Below, one piece after another: positions 21,468-29,742 of a stretch of 64,000 nucleotides of DNA (positions are counted from its first letter, which is position 1; each line of letters starts with the position of its first letter). Both the position numbers and the translations under genes were made by a program. The stretch is from Arenimonas caeni (lineage in GTDB: Bacteria > Pseudomonadota > Gammaproteobacteria > Xanthomonadales > Xanthomonadaceae): assembly GCF_003024235.1 (NCBI RefSeq), contig NZ_KZ679086.1:1-64000 (forward strand), in the 5' to 3' direction. Below the pieces are notes generated by a model that was not told where the DNA came from, did no database searches, and was given only the letters and a program-made list of their open reading frames with translations.

Positions 21468-22160
21468 TCAGTGCGCCGCGAAGGCGTCGACCAGCAGGCC
21501 CTTGTCCAGGTGCACCGTGTGCGTGGCGTACTCGGCGGCCTTGGGGTCGTGGGTGACCATCACGATGGTCTTGCCGTGCTCGCGGTTGAGCACCTGCAGC
21601 AGGCCCAGGATCTCGTCGGCGGTCTTGCGGTCGAGGTCGCCCGTGGGCTCGTCGCAGATCAGCAGGGTCGGGTCGGTGACCAGGGCGCGGGCGATCGCCA
21701 CGCGCTGCTCCTGGCCGCCCGACAGCTCGCTGGGCTTGTGGCCGCCGCGCTCGCCCAGGCCCACCAGCTGCAGCGCCACCTTGGCCCGGCGCGCGCGCTC
21801 GGCGCCGCCCATCCTGGCCAGCAGCAGCGGCAGCTCCACGTTCTTCTGCGCGGTGAGCACCGGCAGCAGGTTGTAGAACTGGAACACGAAGCCGACATGG
21901 TGCGCCCGCCAGGCCGCCAGCTCGCCGCCGGAGAGCTGGTCGATGCGCCGGCCCTCGACCGACACGCTGCCCGAGGTCGGCGTATCGAGCCCGCCGATCA
22001 GGTTGAGCAGGGTGGTCTTGCCCGAGCCCGACGGCCCCATCAGCGCGACGAAGTCGCCGCGGGGAATGTCCAGGTCGATGCCGTGCAGCACCTCGACGGT
22101 CTGCTTGCCGCGCGTGTAGTGCTTGGCCAGCTGGCGAATCTGTACGAGCGACTCAGTCAT
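21468..22160 (-). CDS. ABC transporter ATPase, LolD/MacB type
   Basis: 230 residues. Complete nucleotide-binding subunit: Walker A GPSGSGKT (42-49), Q-loop near FVFQFYNLLP (91-100), signature LSGGQ (146-150), Walker B LLICDEPTGD (166-175) and H-loop MVTHD. The QFYNLLP stretch and short length place it with LolD/MacB/FtsE-type ATPases. It powers the two FtsX-type permeases encoded downstream. It is separated from the upstream adaptor gene by 80 bases that contain a REP-like palindrome. Confidence 0.93.
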   Translation of the reverse strand: MTESLVQIRQLAKHYTRGKQTVEVLHGIDLDIPRGDFVALMGPSGSGKTTLLNLIGGLDTPTSGSVSVEGRRIDQLSGGELAAWRAHHVGFVFQFYNLLPVLTAQKNVELPLLLARMGGAERARRAKVALQLVGLGERGGHKPSELSGGQEQRVAIARALVTDPTLLICDEPTGDLDRKTADEILGLLQVLNREHGKTIVMVTHDPKAAEYATHTVHLDKGLLVDAFAAH

Positions 22161-22208
22161 GGCAAACCTCTTGTATTGGATCGTGCGGCGCGGGCGCCGC
22201 TGCTAATT

Positions 22209-22231
22209 GCGGGAGGGGCTTCAGCCCCGAC
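22209..22231. repeat. REP-like palindrome
   Basis: Short intergenic palindrome with core GGGGCT-TC-AGCCCC, flanked by GCGGGA and GACG. It resembles the repetitive extragenic palindromes common in Xanthomonadaceae and pseudomonads. It lies between the adaptor and ATPase genes, in the transcript of the ABC operon, where it may stabilise or attenuate the message. Only one copy was seen in the window, so its repetitive nature is inferred. Confidence 0.45.
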
Positions 22232-22240
22232 GCCTTCGAT

Positions 22241-23482
22241 TCATTCCCGGATCACCACCGCCGCCCCATCCACCAGCTCCGACGGCGGCGACAGCACCAC
22301 CTGTTCGCCCGCCGCCAGCCCCTTTGAAACACGACGTCGCCCGTCGCGCGCATCGGCCACCTCCAGCTCTCGCAGGCTGGCGCGTCCCTCGCGCACCACG
22401 AAGGCGGCGCTGCGGCCGTCGCGCTGCACCACCGCCTCGGCGGGCACGGCCACGCCGGTCGGCGCCGGCGCATTGGCCGCGGCCGGCGGCGCGTCCTCGA
22501 GGAAGGACACGCGCACGCCCATGTCGGGCACCACGCGTGCGTCCTTCTCGATGAAGGCGATGCGCACCTTCACCGTCGCCTTGCTGCGGTCGGCGGTGGG
22601 CACGATGGCGATCACCTCGGCCGGGATGCGCCAGTCCGGGTAGGCGTTCAGCACGGCCTGCACCTTCTGGCCCGGCCTGACCCGGCCGATGAAGGCCTCG
22701 TTGACGTCCACCTGGATCTCCAGCGAGTCCATGTCCACCACGGTGCCGATGCCGGTGCGGGTGAAGCCGCCGCCGGCGGAGATCGGCGAGATCATCTCGC
22801 CCGGCTGCGCCGCCTTGACCGTGACCACGCCGGCGAAGGGCGCGCGCACGATGGTGTTGTCCACGCCGATCTGCGCCAGCGCCAGGGATTCTTCGGCGAC
22901 GCGGATGTTGCTCGCCGCGGCCTGCCGCTGCGCGGCCAGCGCGTCGCGTTCGGCCTGGGCCTGGTCGAGCGCGGCGGCGGCCACCAGCTTGCGCTCGGCC
23001 AGGTCGCGGGTGCGCACCAGGGTTTGCTCGGCCAGCGTCAGTTGCGCCGCGGCGCGCGTGGCCTCGTTGCGGGCGGACGCGAGCCGGGCCTCCGCGAGGT
23101 CGCGCTGCGCCTCGGCGTCGGTGGCCTCGAGCCGCGCCATGATCTCGCCCTCGGCCACCGCCTGGCCTTCCTCGATCATCACCTGCTCGACCTTGCCGGT
23201 GATCTTCGACGATACGGTGGCGATGCGGCGGGCGGTGACGTAGCCGCTGGCGTCGAGCACCGACGCCGCGCCCGTGCCGGGGGTGCCGGCCTGCAGGGCT
23301 TCGGTCGTCGCCACGCGCACCGCCAGTGGCTCCTCGCGCAGCGTCCAGGCCAGCACCGCGGCGACCGCCAGCACTCCCAGCGCGCCGGCGATCCACGGCC
23401 AGCGCCCGCCGCCTGCACGCGCCGGCGGCGGTGCGTTGCGGTCGATGCGCAGTTGGTTGAGCAGGTCGGATGAAGCAGGCAT
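22241..23482 (-). CDS. Periplasmic adaptor (HlyD/MacA-like membrane-fusion protein)
   Basis: 413 residues. One N-terminal membrane anchor (about residues 29-48, WIAGALGVLAVAAVLAW) is followed by the biotinyl-lipoyl half (ARRIATVSSKITGKVEQVMIEEGQAVAEGE), a long alpha-hairpin (residues about 115-195), the returning lipoyl strand (IVRAPFAGVVTVKAAQPGEMI) and beta-barrel/membrane-proximal domains. First gene of the ABC-exporter operon. The system resembles MacAB or DevBCA exporters that reach across the envelope; an outer-membrane TolC partner is not in the window. Start ATG at 23482 preferred over an upstream in-frame codon that overlaps the probable promoter. Confidence 0.9.
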   Translation of the reverse strand: MPASSDLLNQLRIDRNAPPPARAGGGRWPWIAGALGVLAVAAVLAWTLREEPLAVRVATTEALQAGTPGTGAASVLDASGYVTARRIATVSSKITGKVEQVMIEEGQAVAEGEIMARLEATDAEAQRDLAEARLASARNEATRAAAQLTLAEQTLVRTRDLAERKLVAAAALDQAQAERDALAAQRQAAASNIRVAEESLALAQIGVDNTIVRAPFAGVVTVKAAQPGEMISPISAGGGFTRTGIGTVVDMDSLEIQVDVNEAFIGRVRPGQKVQAVLNAYPDWRIPAEVIAIVPTADRSKATVKVRIAFIEKDARVVPDMGVRVSFLEDAPPAAANAPAPTGVAVPAEAVVQRDGRSAAFVVREGRASLRELEVADARDGRRRVSKGLAAGEQVVLSPPSELVDGAAVVIRE

Positions 23483-23574
23483 GGGCGCGGCCGTGGAGAA
23501 GGGGGCGGGCGCCAGTCTAACCAGCACCTCGTGATGGCCAAGGTGCCAGAAGTGAGTTTTTTCCTTCAGTGGCC

Positions 23575-23599
23575 GCCGTCACCCGCCCGGGGTGACGGC
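23575..23599. other. Strong hairpin after the aminopeptidase gene
   Basis: A perfect 10-bp stem GCCGTCACCC / GGGTGACGGC with a 5-base loop starts 17 bases beyond the pepA-like stop codon. Read in the direction of that gene it is not followed by a T run, so it fits a 3'-end-stabilising stem or a Rho-assisted end better than a classic intrinsic terminator. Confidence 0.45.
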
Positions 23600-23615
23600 T
23601 GTCAGGTACGGCCGT

Positions 23616-25004
23616 TCAGCCGCCAAAGCGGCCCAGCAGCAGGCCCCAGGCCGCGCGCAGGCCCTGCGCCTCGCCGCCGGCGGGCTTGCCCGGGCGTGCG
23701 CTGTCGTTCCAGGCGTAGACGTCCACGTGCGCCCAGGGCTGGCCCTCGGGCACGAAACGCTCGAGGTAGAGCGCGGCGGTGATCGAACCGGCCATGCGGG
23801 AGGCGCTGGAGTTGGCCAGGTCGGCCACGTTCGACTTGAGGTAGCTCAGGTAGGGGCGCCACAGCGGCATGCGCCAGAGCGGATCGCGCGCGGCCTCGCC
23901 GGCGGCGAGGTAGTCGGCCGCCAGGCGCTCGTCGTTGGCGTAAAGCGCCGGCAGGTCCGGGCCCAGGGCGATGCGCGCGGCGCCGGTGAGCGTGGCGAAA
24001 TCGAGCAGCAGCGCCGGCTTCGATTCCGCGGCGTAGGTGAGCGCGTCGCACAGCACCAGCCGGCCCTCGGCGTCGGTGTTGTCGATCTCCACGCTCAGGC
24101 CCTGGCGGGTGGCGATGACCTCGCCGGGGCGGAAGGCGTTCGGGCCGATGGCGTTCTCCACCGCGGCCAGCAGCAGCTGCAGCCGCACCGGCAGCTTCAG
24201 CGCCATCACCAGCTGGGCCAGGCCCAGGGCATGCGCGGCGCCGCCCATGTCCTTCTTCATGTTGCGCATGCCGTCGGAGCCCTTGATGTCCAGGCCGCCG
24301 GTGTCGAAGCACACGCCCTTGCCGACGATGGCCACGCGCGGGTGCGCGTCGTCGCCCCAGTTGAGCTCGACCAGGCGCGGCGCGCGGTGGCTGGCGCGGC
24401 CGACGGCGTGGATGGCCGGGAAGTTCTGGTCGGTGAGCGCGTCGCCGACGATGCTGCGGCACTGGCCGCCATGCTCGCGGGCCAGGCGCATCGCCTCGGC
24501 CTCGAGTTCGGCCGGGCCCATGTGCTCGGTGGGCGTGTTCACCAGGTCGCGCACCAGCATGGCCGCCGCGAGCAGGGCCATGGCCTCGGCGTCGGCTTCG
24601 CCGTCGAGCACCAGGCGCGCCGGGGCGCGCGAGGGCTTCACGTAACGCGTGAAGCTGTAGGCGCCCAGGCCCCAGCCCAGCTGCACCCGCTCGGGGGCAA
24701 GCCTGGCGGGGGCGTCGTTGGCCAGGCGGTAGTCGCCCGCTGGCAGCAGTGCCGGCAGGTGGGCCAGCGCCAGCGGGTCGCCGGCGTCGTCGATGCCGGC
24801 CAGGGCGAAGCCCGGGTGGCCATCGGTGCCGGGAACCAGCAGCGGGGCGCCGGCGCGCGGGGCGAAGGCGTGGGCCGCGAGCCAGGCCTGCACGCCGGCC
24901 GGCTGCGCAGCGCGCCAGGCCTCGAAGGTGGCGGCATCCACCAGCACCAGCGGCAGCGGCGCGCGGGCGTCTTCGGGGCGGGTGAAGCAGGCGGGCAGGC
25001 TCAT
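23616..25004 (-). CDS. Leucyl aminopeptidase family protein (M17)
   Basis: 462 residues. Cytoplasmic dimetal aminopeptidase removing N-terminal residues from peptides. The C-terminal M17 domain is complete: VGKGVCFDTGGLDIKG (about 227-242) with metal-ligand Lys/Asp residues, and the diagnostic NTDAEGR (309-315). The N-terminal domain is divergent and shorter than in PepA, closer to the PepB-like branch of this order, so DNA-binding roles of PepA should not be assumed. It overlaps the upstream HAD gene by ATGA. Confidence 0.93.
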   Translation of the reverse strand: MSLPACFTRPEDARAPLPLVLVDAATFEAWRAAQPAGVQAWLAAHAFAPRAGAPLLVPGTDGHPGFALAGIDDAGDPLALAHLPALLPAGDYRLANDAPARLAPERVQLGWGLGAYSFTRYVKPSRAPARLVLDGEADAEAMALLAAAMLVRDLVNTPTEHMGPAELEAEAMRLAREHGGQCRSIVGDALTDQNFPAIHAVGRASHRAPRLVELNWGDDAHPRVAIVGKGVCFDTGGLDIKGSDGMRNMKKDMGGAAHALGLAQLVMALKLPVRLQLLLAAVENAIGPNAFRPGEVIATRQGLSVEIDNTDAEGRLVLCDALTYAAESKPALLLDFATLTGAARIALGPDLPALYANDERLAADYLAAGEAARDPLWRMPLWRPYLSYLKSNVADLANSSASRMAGSITAALYLERFVPEGQPWAHVDVYAWNDSARPGKPAGGEAQGLRAAWGLLLGRFGG

Positions 25005-25714
25005 CGGTTTTCCGTTGCGTCGGGGTGGGATTCAAGCCAGTCGGCAAGACCGGCAAGCGTAGCGAATTCGAGGTCGGGCCGGGGCAGGCCCAGGGGCCAC
25101 GAATCTTTCTTGCGGTTGATCCAGCAGCTGCGCAGGCCGGCCCGGCGCGCGCCCATGACGTCGAGCAGCGGGTCGTCGCCCACGTGCAGCACCTGGCCGG
25201 GCTCCGCGCCCAGGCGCTCGCAGGTAGCCAGGAAGATCGGCGTGTCGGGCTTGGCGTGGCCCTCCTCGCGGGCGCTGACGAAAACCCGGAAGTGCGCGTC
25301 GATGCCGATGCGGGCGAGGTCGGCGTTGCCGTTGGTGAGCGCGGCCACCGGCCAGCGCGCCGACAGTCGCGCCAGCGCCGCCAGCGCGTCGGGGTAGAAC
25401 TCGACCTCGTTGCGGCTGGCGTAGAAAGCCTCGAAGGCGGGGCCGGCCTGGGTGACGTCGTCGCCGGCCTCGCGCAGCGCGCGCTCGAGCGACAGCATGC
25501 GCTGTTGGGTGAAGTCGTGCGCCAGGTGCGGGTGTTCGGCCGCCACCTGTTCGCGCAGCCGGCGCATGCGGTGGATCGGGAAGCGCTGGGCGGTGCGCGG
25601 GCAGTTCGCGCGCAGGAATTCATCCAGCGCACGCTCGGCGCGTTCGATCGAGGGCCAGATCGGCCAGAGGGTGTCGTCGAGGTCGAGGCTCAGGGCCCGG
25701 GGCAGCGTTTCCAC
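25001..25714 (-). CDS. HAD-family hydrolase (YigB-like)
   Basis: 237 residues. Haloacid-dehalogenase-fold phosphatase: motif I DLDDTLW (residues 11-17), motif II Thr in ALTNGNAD, motif III Lys in KPDTPIF, motif IV VGDDPLLDV. This pattern and the DPL/INRKK tail resemble the YigB-type FMN/phosphosugar phosphatases. The only credible start is the GTG at 25714; upstream sequence in the same frame is shadow coding. Coupled by ATGA to the aminopeptidase gene. Confidence 0.88.
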   Translation of the reverse strand: METLPRALSLDLDDTLWPIWPSIERAERALDEFLRANCPRTAQRFPIHRMRRLREQVAAEHPHLAHDFTQQRMLSLERALREAGDDVTQAGPAFEAFYASRNEVEFYPDALAALARLSARWPVAALTNGNADLARIGIDAHFRVFVSAREEGHAKPDTPIFLATCERLGAEPGQVLHVGDDPLLDVMGARRAGLRSCWINRKKDSWPLGLPRPDLEFATLAGLADWLESHPDATENR

Positions 25715-25758
25715 CCGCCGATGATAGCCCGCCGCCCCATGCCCGGCCCGTGAAACGC

Positions 25759-26880
25759 CTACTCGAGCAGGCGCGACCAGACCTTCCAGTCGTCCACCCG
25801 GTCGGCGACGATCTTCAGGCACACCAGCATCGGCACCGCCACCAGCAGGCCCGGCACGCCCCACAGCCAGCCCCAGAGCATCAGCCACAGGATGATCGCC
25901 AGCGGGTTGATGCGCATGGTGCGGCCCAGCACGGCCGGCGTGAGCACCTGGCTCTCGGCGGCGTTCAGGGCCAGGAAGCCGGCGGCCGGCAGCATGGCCG
26001 TGCCCAGGGTGTCGAACTGGCTCAGGCCCACCAGGGCCAGCAGCAGGGCCATGAGCAGCGGGCCGACGATGGGCGTGATGTTGAGCATGGCCGCCAGCAC
26101 GCCCCAGAGCAGCGGGTCGGGCACGCCCAGGTACCACAGCCACAGGCCGGTGGCGGCGCCGAGCACCAGGCTGGTGCCGCTGATGGTGAGCATGTAGCGC
26201 GAGAGGTCGGACTGGATCTGCTGCACGATGCCGGCGGTGAGCTTCTTCTGCGCACGGGTCGGGCGCAGTTCGAGCAGCTTGCGCAGCAGGTCGTCGCCGT
26301 AGACCAGGAAACTGAAGCCCAGCAGGATCACCGCCAGCACCGGCCCCAGTACCCGCGGCGTGGCTTCGATCAGGTCTGGCTGCGGCGGCTGCACCACCAC
26401 GCGTTCGCTGCTGGCGGCCTCCTCGCGCGCCAGCTTGCCCAGCGACTCGCGCGCCTGCGTGGCCTGCTGCAGGGGTTCGACCATATCGCGCAGCTTCGGG
26501 GCCGCTTCGCGCATCACGAACGGCACCTTGCGCACCCACTCGGCGGCCGGGGTGGCCAGGAAGGTGCCGACCGCGCCCAGGGTGCCGAGCAGGGCGGCCA
26601 TCAGCAGCAGGGCCGAGACGCCGCGCGGCAGCCAGCGCAGCGGCGCGCGTCGCATCAGCGGCGCCAGCAGCATGGCGATGAAGCCGGCCAGCACGATCGG
26701 CAGGATCAGGCTCGAGGCGAGGTAGCAGGTGTAGAGGCCGGCGGCGATCACCAGCAGCCACAGCGGCCGGTTGCCGCCCCGCGCCCGCGGCGCCGGGCGC
26801 TCGCCCTCGCGCGCGGGCGCTGGGTTCGCCGCGGCGTCGGCCGGCGTCGCGTTGGGGTTACGACGCCTGCGCCTGGCCAT
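25759..26880 (-). CDS. AI-2E family transporter (PerM/YdiK-like)
   Basis: 373 residues. A basic, Pro/Ala-rich cytoplasmic N-terminus (about 40 residues) is followed by eight or so membrane segments. The family's central amphipathic region lies around residues 135-185. The family motif reads GPLLMALLLALVGL and the C-terminus LVAVPMLVCLKIV. Members include a putative AI-2 exporter (TqsA) and Na+/H+ antiporters, so function cannot be assigned. The gene overlaps the preceding yqjK-position gene by 23 bases. Confidence 0.85.
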   Translation of the reverse strand: MARRRRRNPNATPADAAANPAPAREGERPAPRARGGNRPLWLLVIAAGLYTCYLASSLILPIVLAGFIAMLLAPLMRRAPLRWLPRGVSALLLMAALLGTLGAVGTFLATPAAEWVRKVPFVMREAAPKLRDMVEPLQQATQARESLGKLAREEAASSERVVVQPPQPDLIEATPRVLGPVLAVILLGFSFLVYGDDLLRKLLELRPTRAQKKLTAGIVQQIQSDLSRYMLTISGTSLVLGAATGLWLWYLGVPDPLLWGVLAAMLNITPIVGPLLMALLLALVGLSQFDTLGTAMLPAAGFLALNAAESQVLTPAVLGRTMRINPLAIILWLMLWGWLWGVPGLLVAVPMLVCLKIVADRVDDWKVWSRLLE

Positions 26881-27250
26881 CGCGGGCCGCGTCCTCTTCC
26901 GCCAGGTCTCCGGCGTCCTGTTCCTCGTCGGGGGCCTCTACCTCCTCGCCGGCCTGCAGGCCGGCAGCGGCGGTGAGGCCGGCCAGCAGCCCGGGCAGCA
27001 CGGCCTCGAGCACCATGGAGAACACCGGACCGCCGAGGAACTTGCCGGCCAGCGAAGGCTGGCCGTCGGCCTTGGGTTTCAGGCCCACGGCGAAACCCAG
27101 GGCCAGGCCCGAGACCACGATGCGCACGGGCGTGGCCGTGCGCCTGAACTCCTCGCCCAGTTGGGCGCGCGAGTCGACGATGCGGGCGCGCCAGGCTTCG
27201 CAGCCTTGTTCGGCGGCCTGGGCGGCGGCGATCTTCGCGGCCAGGCTCAC
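26858..27250 (-). CDS. Hypothetical protein, third gene of a yqjD/yqjE-like cluster
   Basis: 130 residues with a GTG start. A helical, charged N-terminus (SLAAKIAAAQAAEQGCEAWRA) precedes two probable hydrophobic stretches (VRIVVSGLALGFAVGL and a Leu/Ala-rich one near VLEAVLPGLLAGLTAAAGL). The tail is strongly acidic (EEVEAPDEEQDAGDLAEEDAA). No named family is recognised. It starts in a GTGA overlap with the YqjE-like gene and occupies the position of yqjK in E. coli. The reading frame was chosen from this overlap; longer upstream extension in the same frame is shadow. Confidence 0.7.
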   Translation of the reverse strand: MSLAAKIAAAQAAEQGCEAWRARIVDSRAQLGEEFRRTATPVRIVVSGLALGFAVGLKPKADGQPSLAGKFLGGPVFSMVLEAVLPGLLAGLTAAAGLQAGEEVEAPDEEQDAGDLAEEDAARDGQAQAS

Positions 27251-27690
27251 GGCGCTTCCCCGGTTTCGGCGGCCGGCGTGTCGCCGCCGCCCAGTCCCTT
27301 GCGGATCTGCCGGCGCGTGCCCTCGAAGTCGGCGTGGCGCAGCAGCGCGCGGGCCCGCCAGGCGGCCAGCCCGCAGAGCACCAGGCTGAGCAGGAGCGGG
27401 ATGGCGATGGCCAGCGGCCAGGGTGCGCCGGCCGAACGCAGGCCGGCCACCAGCAGCGCGGTGAGCAGGCCGTAGGCGGTGGCCAGCATCACCATCGCCA
27501 GCAGCAGGAAGACCAGCGCCTGCACCAGGGCCGCCTTCGCCAGCCCGACCTCGGCGGCGAACAGCCGGCGCAGCGCGTGCAGCGCGCCGACGTGGGCCGC
27601 GGCGGCATCGCGCGCCGCGGCCAGCACGGCGCGGGCGTCGTCGGGGAGCGGACCGGCGCCCTGGCCGGCGCCCGGTTCGGCCTCGGCCAT
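27247..27690 (-). CDS. YqjE-like phage-holin-superfamily membrane protein (DUF1469)
   Basis: 147 residues. An N-terminal soluble helix (residues 1-45) and two long membrane helices (about 52-82 and 90-110, AALVQALVFLLLAMVMLATAYGLL) match the YqjE/Actinobacterial-holin-like family. The basic tail carries RKGLGGG. The function of the family is unknown. It lies 6 bases after the DUF883-like gene and overlaps the next gene by GTGA. Confidence 0.75.
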   Translation of the reverse strand: MAEAEPGAGQGAGPLPDDARAVLAAARDAAAAHVGALHALRRLFAAEVGLAKAALVQALVFLLLAMVMLATAYGLLTALLVAGLRSAGAPWPLAIAIPLLLSLVLCGLAAWRARALLRHADFEGTRRQIRKGLGGGDTPAAETGEAP

Positions 27691-27696
27691 GGGCGC

Positions 27697-27984
27697 TTAC
27701 TTGCGCCGCGTGAGCGCGGCGACCAGGTAGCCGGCGGCGAAGGCGATGCCGAACGAGGCCAGCGGCTTGCTGCGGATCAGGTCTTCGGCCTGGTCGAGCA
27801 TGCCGCGTCCCTGCTCGAGCAGGCCCTGCAGCCGCTCGTCGAGCTCGGCGCGCGCTTCCTGGGCGGCGGCCGCGCCGGCCTCCATGGCCTCGCTGACGCC
27901 GGCCTTGAGCTTGTCGCGCGCCTCGCCGAGGTTTTCCCTGGCCTGGTCGATGTGGCGCGGGGTTTCTGGCTGGGAAGGACTCAT
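27697..27984 (-). CDS. DUF883/YqjD-like C-tail-anchored protein
   Basis: 95 residues. Long amphipathic coiled-coil-like helix (residues about 10-70, ENLGEARDKLKAGVSEAMEA), then the family hallmark RSKPLASFGIAFAAGYLVAAL, a single C-terminal membrane anchor ending TRRK. E. coli homologues ElaB, YqjD and YgaM anchor stationary-phase ribosomes to the inner membrane. Start ATG at 27984 follows a GAGGAGG ribosome site; a 10-residue upstream extension was rejected for lacking one. First of a three-gene cluster. Confidence 0.85.
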   Translation of the reverse strand: MSPSQPETPRHIDQARENLGEARDKLKAGVSEAMEAGAAAAQEARAELDERLQGLLEQGRGMLDQAEDLIRSKPLASFGIAFAAGYLVAALTRRK

Positions 27985-28032
27985 GCAATGCCTCCTCGAT
28001 GGCTTGGCGCCCACCTTACACCGGCGGCGGCC

Positions 28033-29493
28033 TCATTCCATGACCAGGTAGCCGTTGCGGTTGCCGCGCACCACGTCCAGCTGCAGGTTGCGCGGCGGGT
28101 CGGCCATCACGTCCTGGAAGGCCTGCAGGTCGTCCACCCGGCGGCGGTTGACGCCGCGGATGTAGTCGCCGGCGCGCAGGCCGCTCTGCGCGGCCCGGCT
28201 GCCCGGCTCGACCTTGCTGGCCACCACGCCGAACCAGCCGCGCTGGCGGAAGCGCTCGGGCAGCTCGGCCAGCGTGGCGCCGGCGAGGCGGGCGTCGAGC
28301 GTGCGGCCGTCGACCTCGGTGGCGCGCGGGCGCGGCACGGCCTGAACGCTCACCCGGCGCTCGTCGCGCAGCAGGTCCAGGCGCACCGGTTCGCCCACCG
28401 GCGCCAGGCCTTCGGCATTGCGCAGGGCATTGGCGCCGTCGATGCGCTCGCCGTTGGCGGCCAGCACCAGGTCGCCCGGGCGCACGCCGGCGGCCTCGGC
28501 CGGCGAGCCGCGGTAGACGCGGGTGACCAGGGCGCCGCGCTGGTTGGCCGGCAGGCCCAGCTGCCCGGCCAGGCGCGGGTTGAGGTCCTCGGTGTCGAGG
28601 CCGAGGGTGCCGCGGCGCACTTCGCCGTAGGCCAGCAGCTGGCGCTTGACCTCGTCGGCCAGGTTCACGGGGATCGCGAAGCCCAGGCCGATGTTGCCGG
28701 CTGCGCTGCCGCGCGGGTTGAAGCTGGCGGTATTGATGCCCACCAGCTCGCCGCGCAGGTTCACCAGCGCGCCGCCGGAGTTGCCCGGGTTGATGGAGGC
28801 GTCGGTCTGGATGAAGTTCTGGTAGCCCAGGCCCTGCAGGCCGCTGCGGCCCACGGCCGAGACGATGCCGCTGGTGACGGTCTGGCCCAGGCCGAAGGGA
28901 TTGCCCACGGCGACCACGAAGTCACCCACGCGCAGCCGGCTGGAGTCGGCCAGCGGGATCGCCACCAGCTCCTCGGCCGGGATGCGGATCACCGCGACGT
29001 CGGTGTCGGGGTCGGAGCCGATGAACTCGGCCTCGAAGGTGCGGCCGTCGGCCAGGGTCACCGACACCTCGTCGGCGTTTTCGATCACATGGTGGTTGGT
29101 CAGCACCAGGCCGCGTTCGGCGTCGACGATCACGCCCGAGCCCAGCGACTGCTGGCTGCGCTGCTGCGGCATGCCGGGCATGCCGAACAGCTCGGCCAGC
29201 GGGTTGCGCACGTTGATGACCTGGCGGCTGTAGATGTTCACCACCGCCGGGGTGACCTGCTCGAGCATCGGCGCCAGCGAGGGCAGGGCGACGCTGTCCA
29301 CCTCGAGCGGCAGGGCGGCGTGGGCCGCGCGCGGCAGCGCCAGGCCGGCGGCGGCCTCCAGGGCCCGTTCGCCGCGGCTGGTCGGGCTGGCCGCGGCCGG
29401 GCCGGGGTCGGCGGGGGCGGCCAGCCACTGGCTGGCGCCGGCACCGGCCAGGGCGGCCAGCAGCAGGGCGGCGAGGACGGGGATCGGGCGCAT
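28033..29493 (-). CDS. degQ: Periplasmic serine protease of the DegP/DegQ (HtrA) family
   Basis: 486 residues. Envelope quality-control protease. Signal peptide (residues 1-20), trypsin-like domain with His135 (TNHHVI), Asp165 (DTDVAVI) and Ser239 (NPGNSGGA), then two PDZ domains (about 290-375 and 400-480). The LA loop is short (about NPLAELFGMPGMPQQRSQQS), which favours DegQ over DegP. Minus strand, divergent from nrdJ across a 488-base region. No RpoE-type promoter could be confirmed by eye. Confidence 0.93.
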   Translation of the reverse strand: MRPIPVLAALLLAALAGAGASQWLAAPADPGPAAASPTSRGERALEAAAGLALPRAAHAALPLEVDSVALPSLAPMLEQVTPAVVNIYSRQVINVRNPLAELFGMPGMPQQRSQQSLGSGVIVDAERGLVLTNHHVIENADEVSVTLADGRTFEAEFIGSDPDTDVAVIRIPAEELVAIPLADSSRLRVGDFVVAVGNPFGLGQTVTSGIVSAVGRSGLQGLGYQNFIQTDASINPGNSGGALVNLRGELVGINTASFNPRGSAAGNIGLGFAIPVNLADEVKRQLLAYGEVRRGTLGLDTEDLNPRLAGQLGLPANQRGALVTRVYRGSPAEAAGVRPGDLVLAANGERIDGANALRNAEGLAPVGEPVRLDLLRDERRVSVQAVPRPRATEVDGRTLDARLAGATLAELPERFRQRGWFGVVASKVEPGSRAAQSGLRAGDYIRGVNRRRVDDLQAFQDVMADPPRNLQLDVVRGNRNGYLVME

Positions 29494-29707
29494 TCGGGGG
29501 CTCTCCGGGCTCGGGTCGGGTCTACAGCATCAGGCAATACCAGATGAGGGCCAAACGGAGGCTGGACAAGGCCACCGCCGGACGCGCCCGGGCAGGTTCC
29601 ACGGGCGCCGGAAGGCCCGTAACGAAGCCCGGCGAGGGCTCCGGACAGCCCGCTCAAAGCCGTGGAACATCTTGAACAGGCTGAATTTTTCAGCCCCGGC
29701 CGGGTTG

Positions 29708-29736
29708 TTGACAGGCCCCCGGGCGAGGGGTAGCTT
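29708..29736 (+). promoter_or_regulatory. Candidate sigma70 promoter of nrdJa
   Basis: A perfect TTGACA (29708-29713), a 17-base spacer and TAGCTT (29731-29736). This is the best -35 element found in the window. Predicted transcription start about 29743. The rest of the 488-base divergent region (29494-29981) holds the degQ upstream side, a short GGCTGA-ATTTT-TCAGCC hairpin (29679-29695) and the nrdJ leader. Confidence 0.6.
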
Positions 29737-29742
29737 TGGGAT

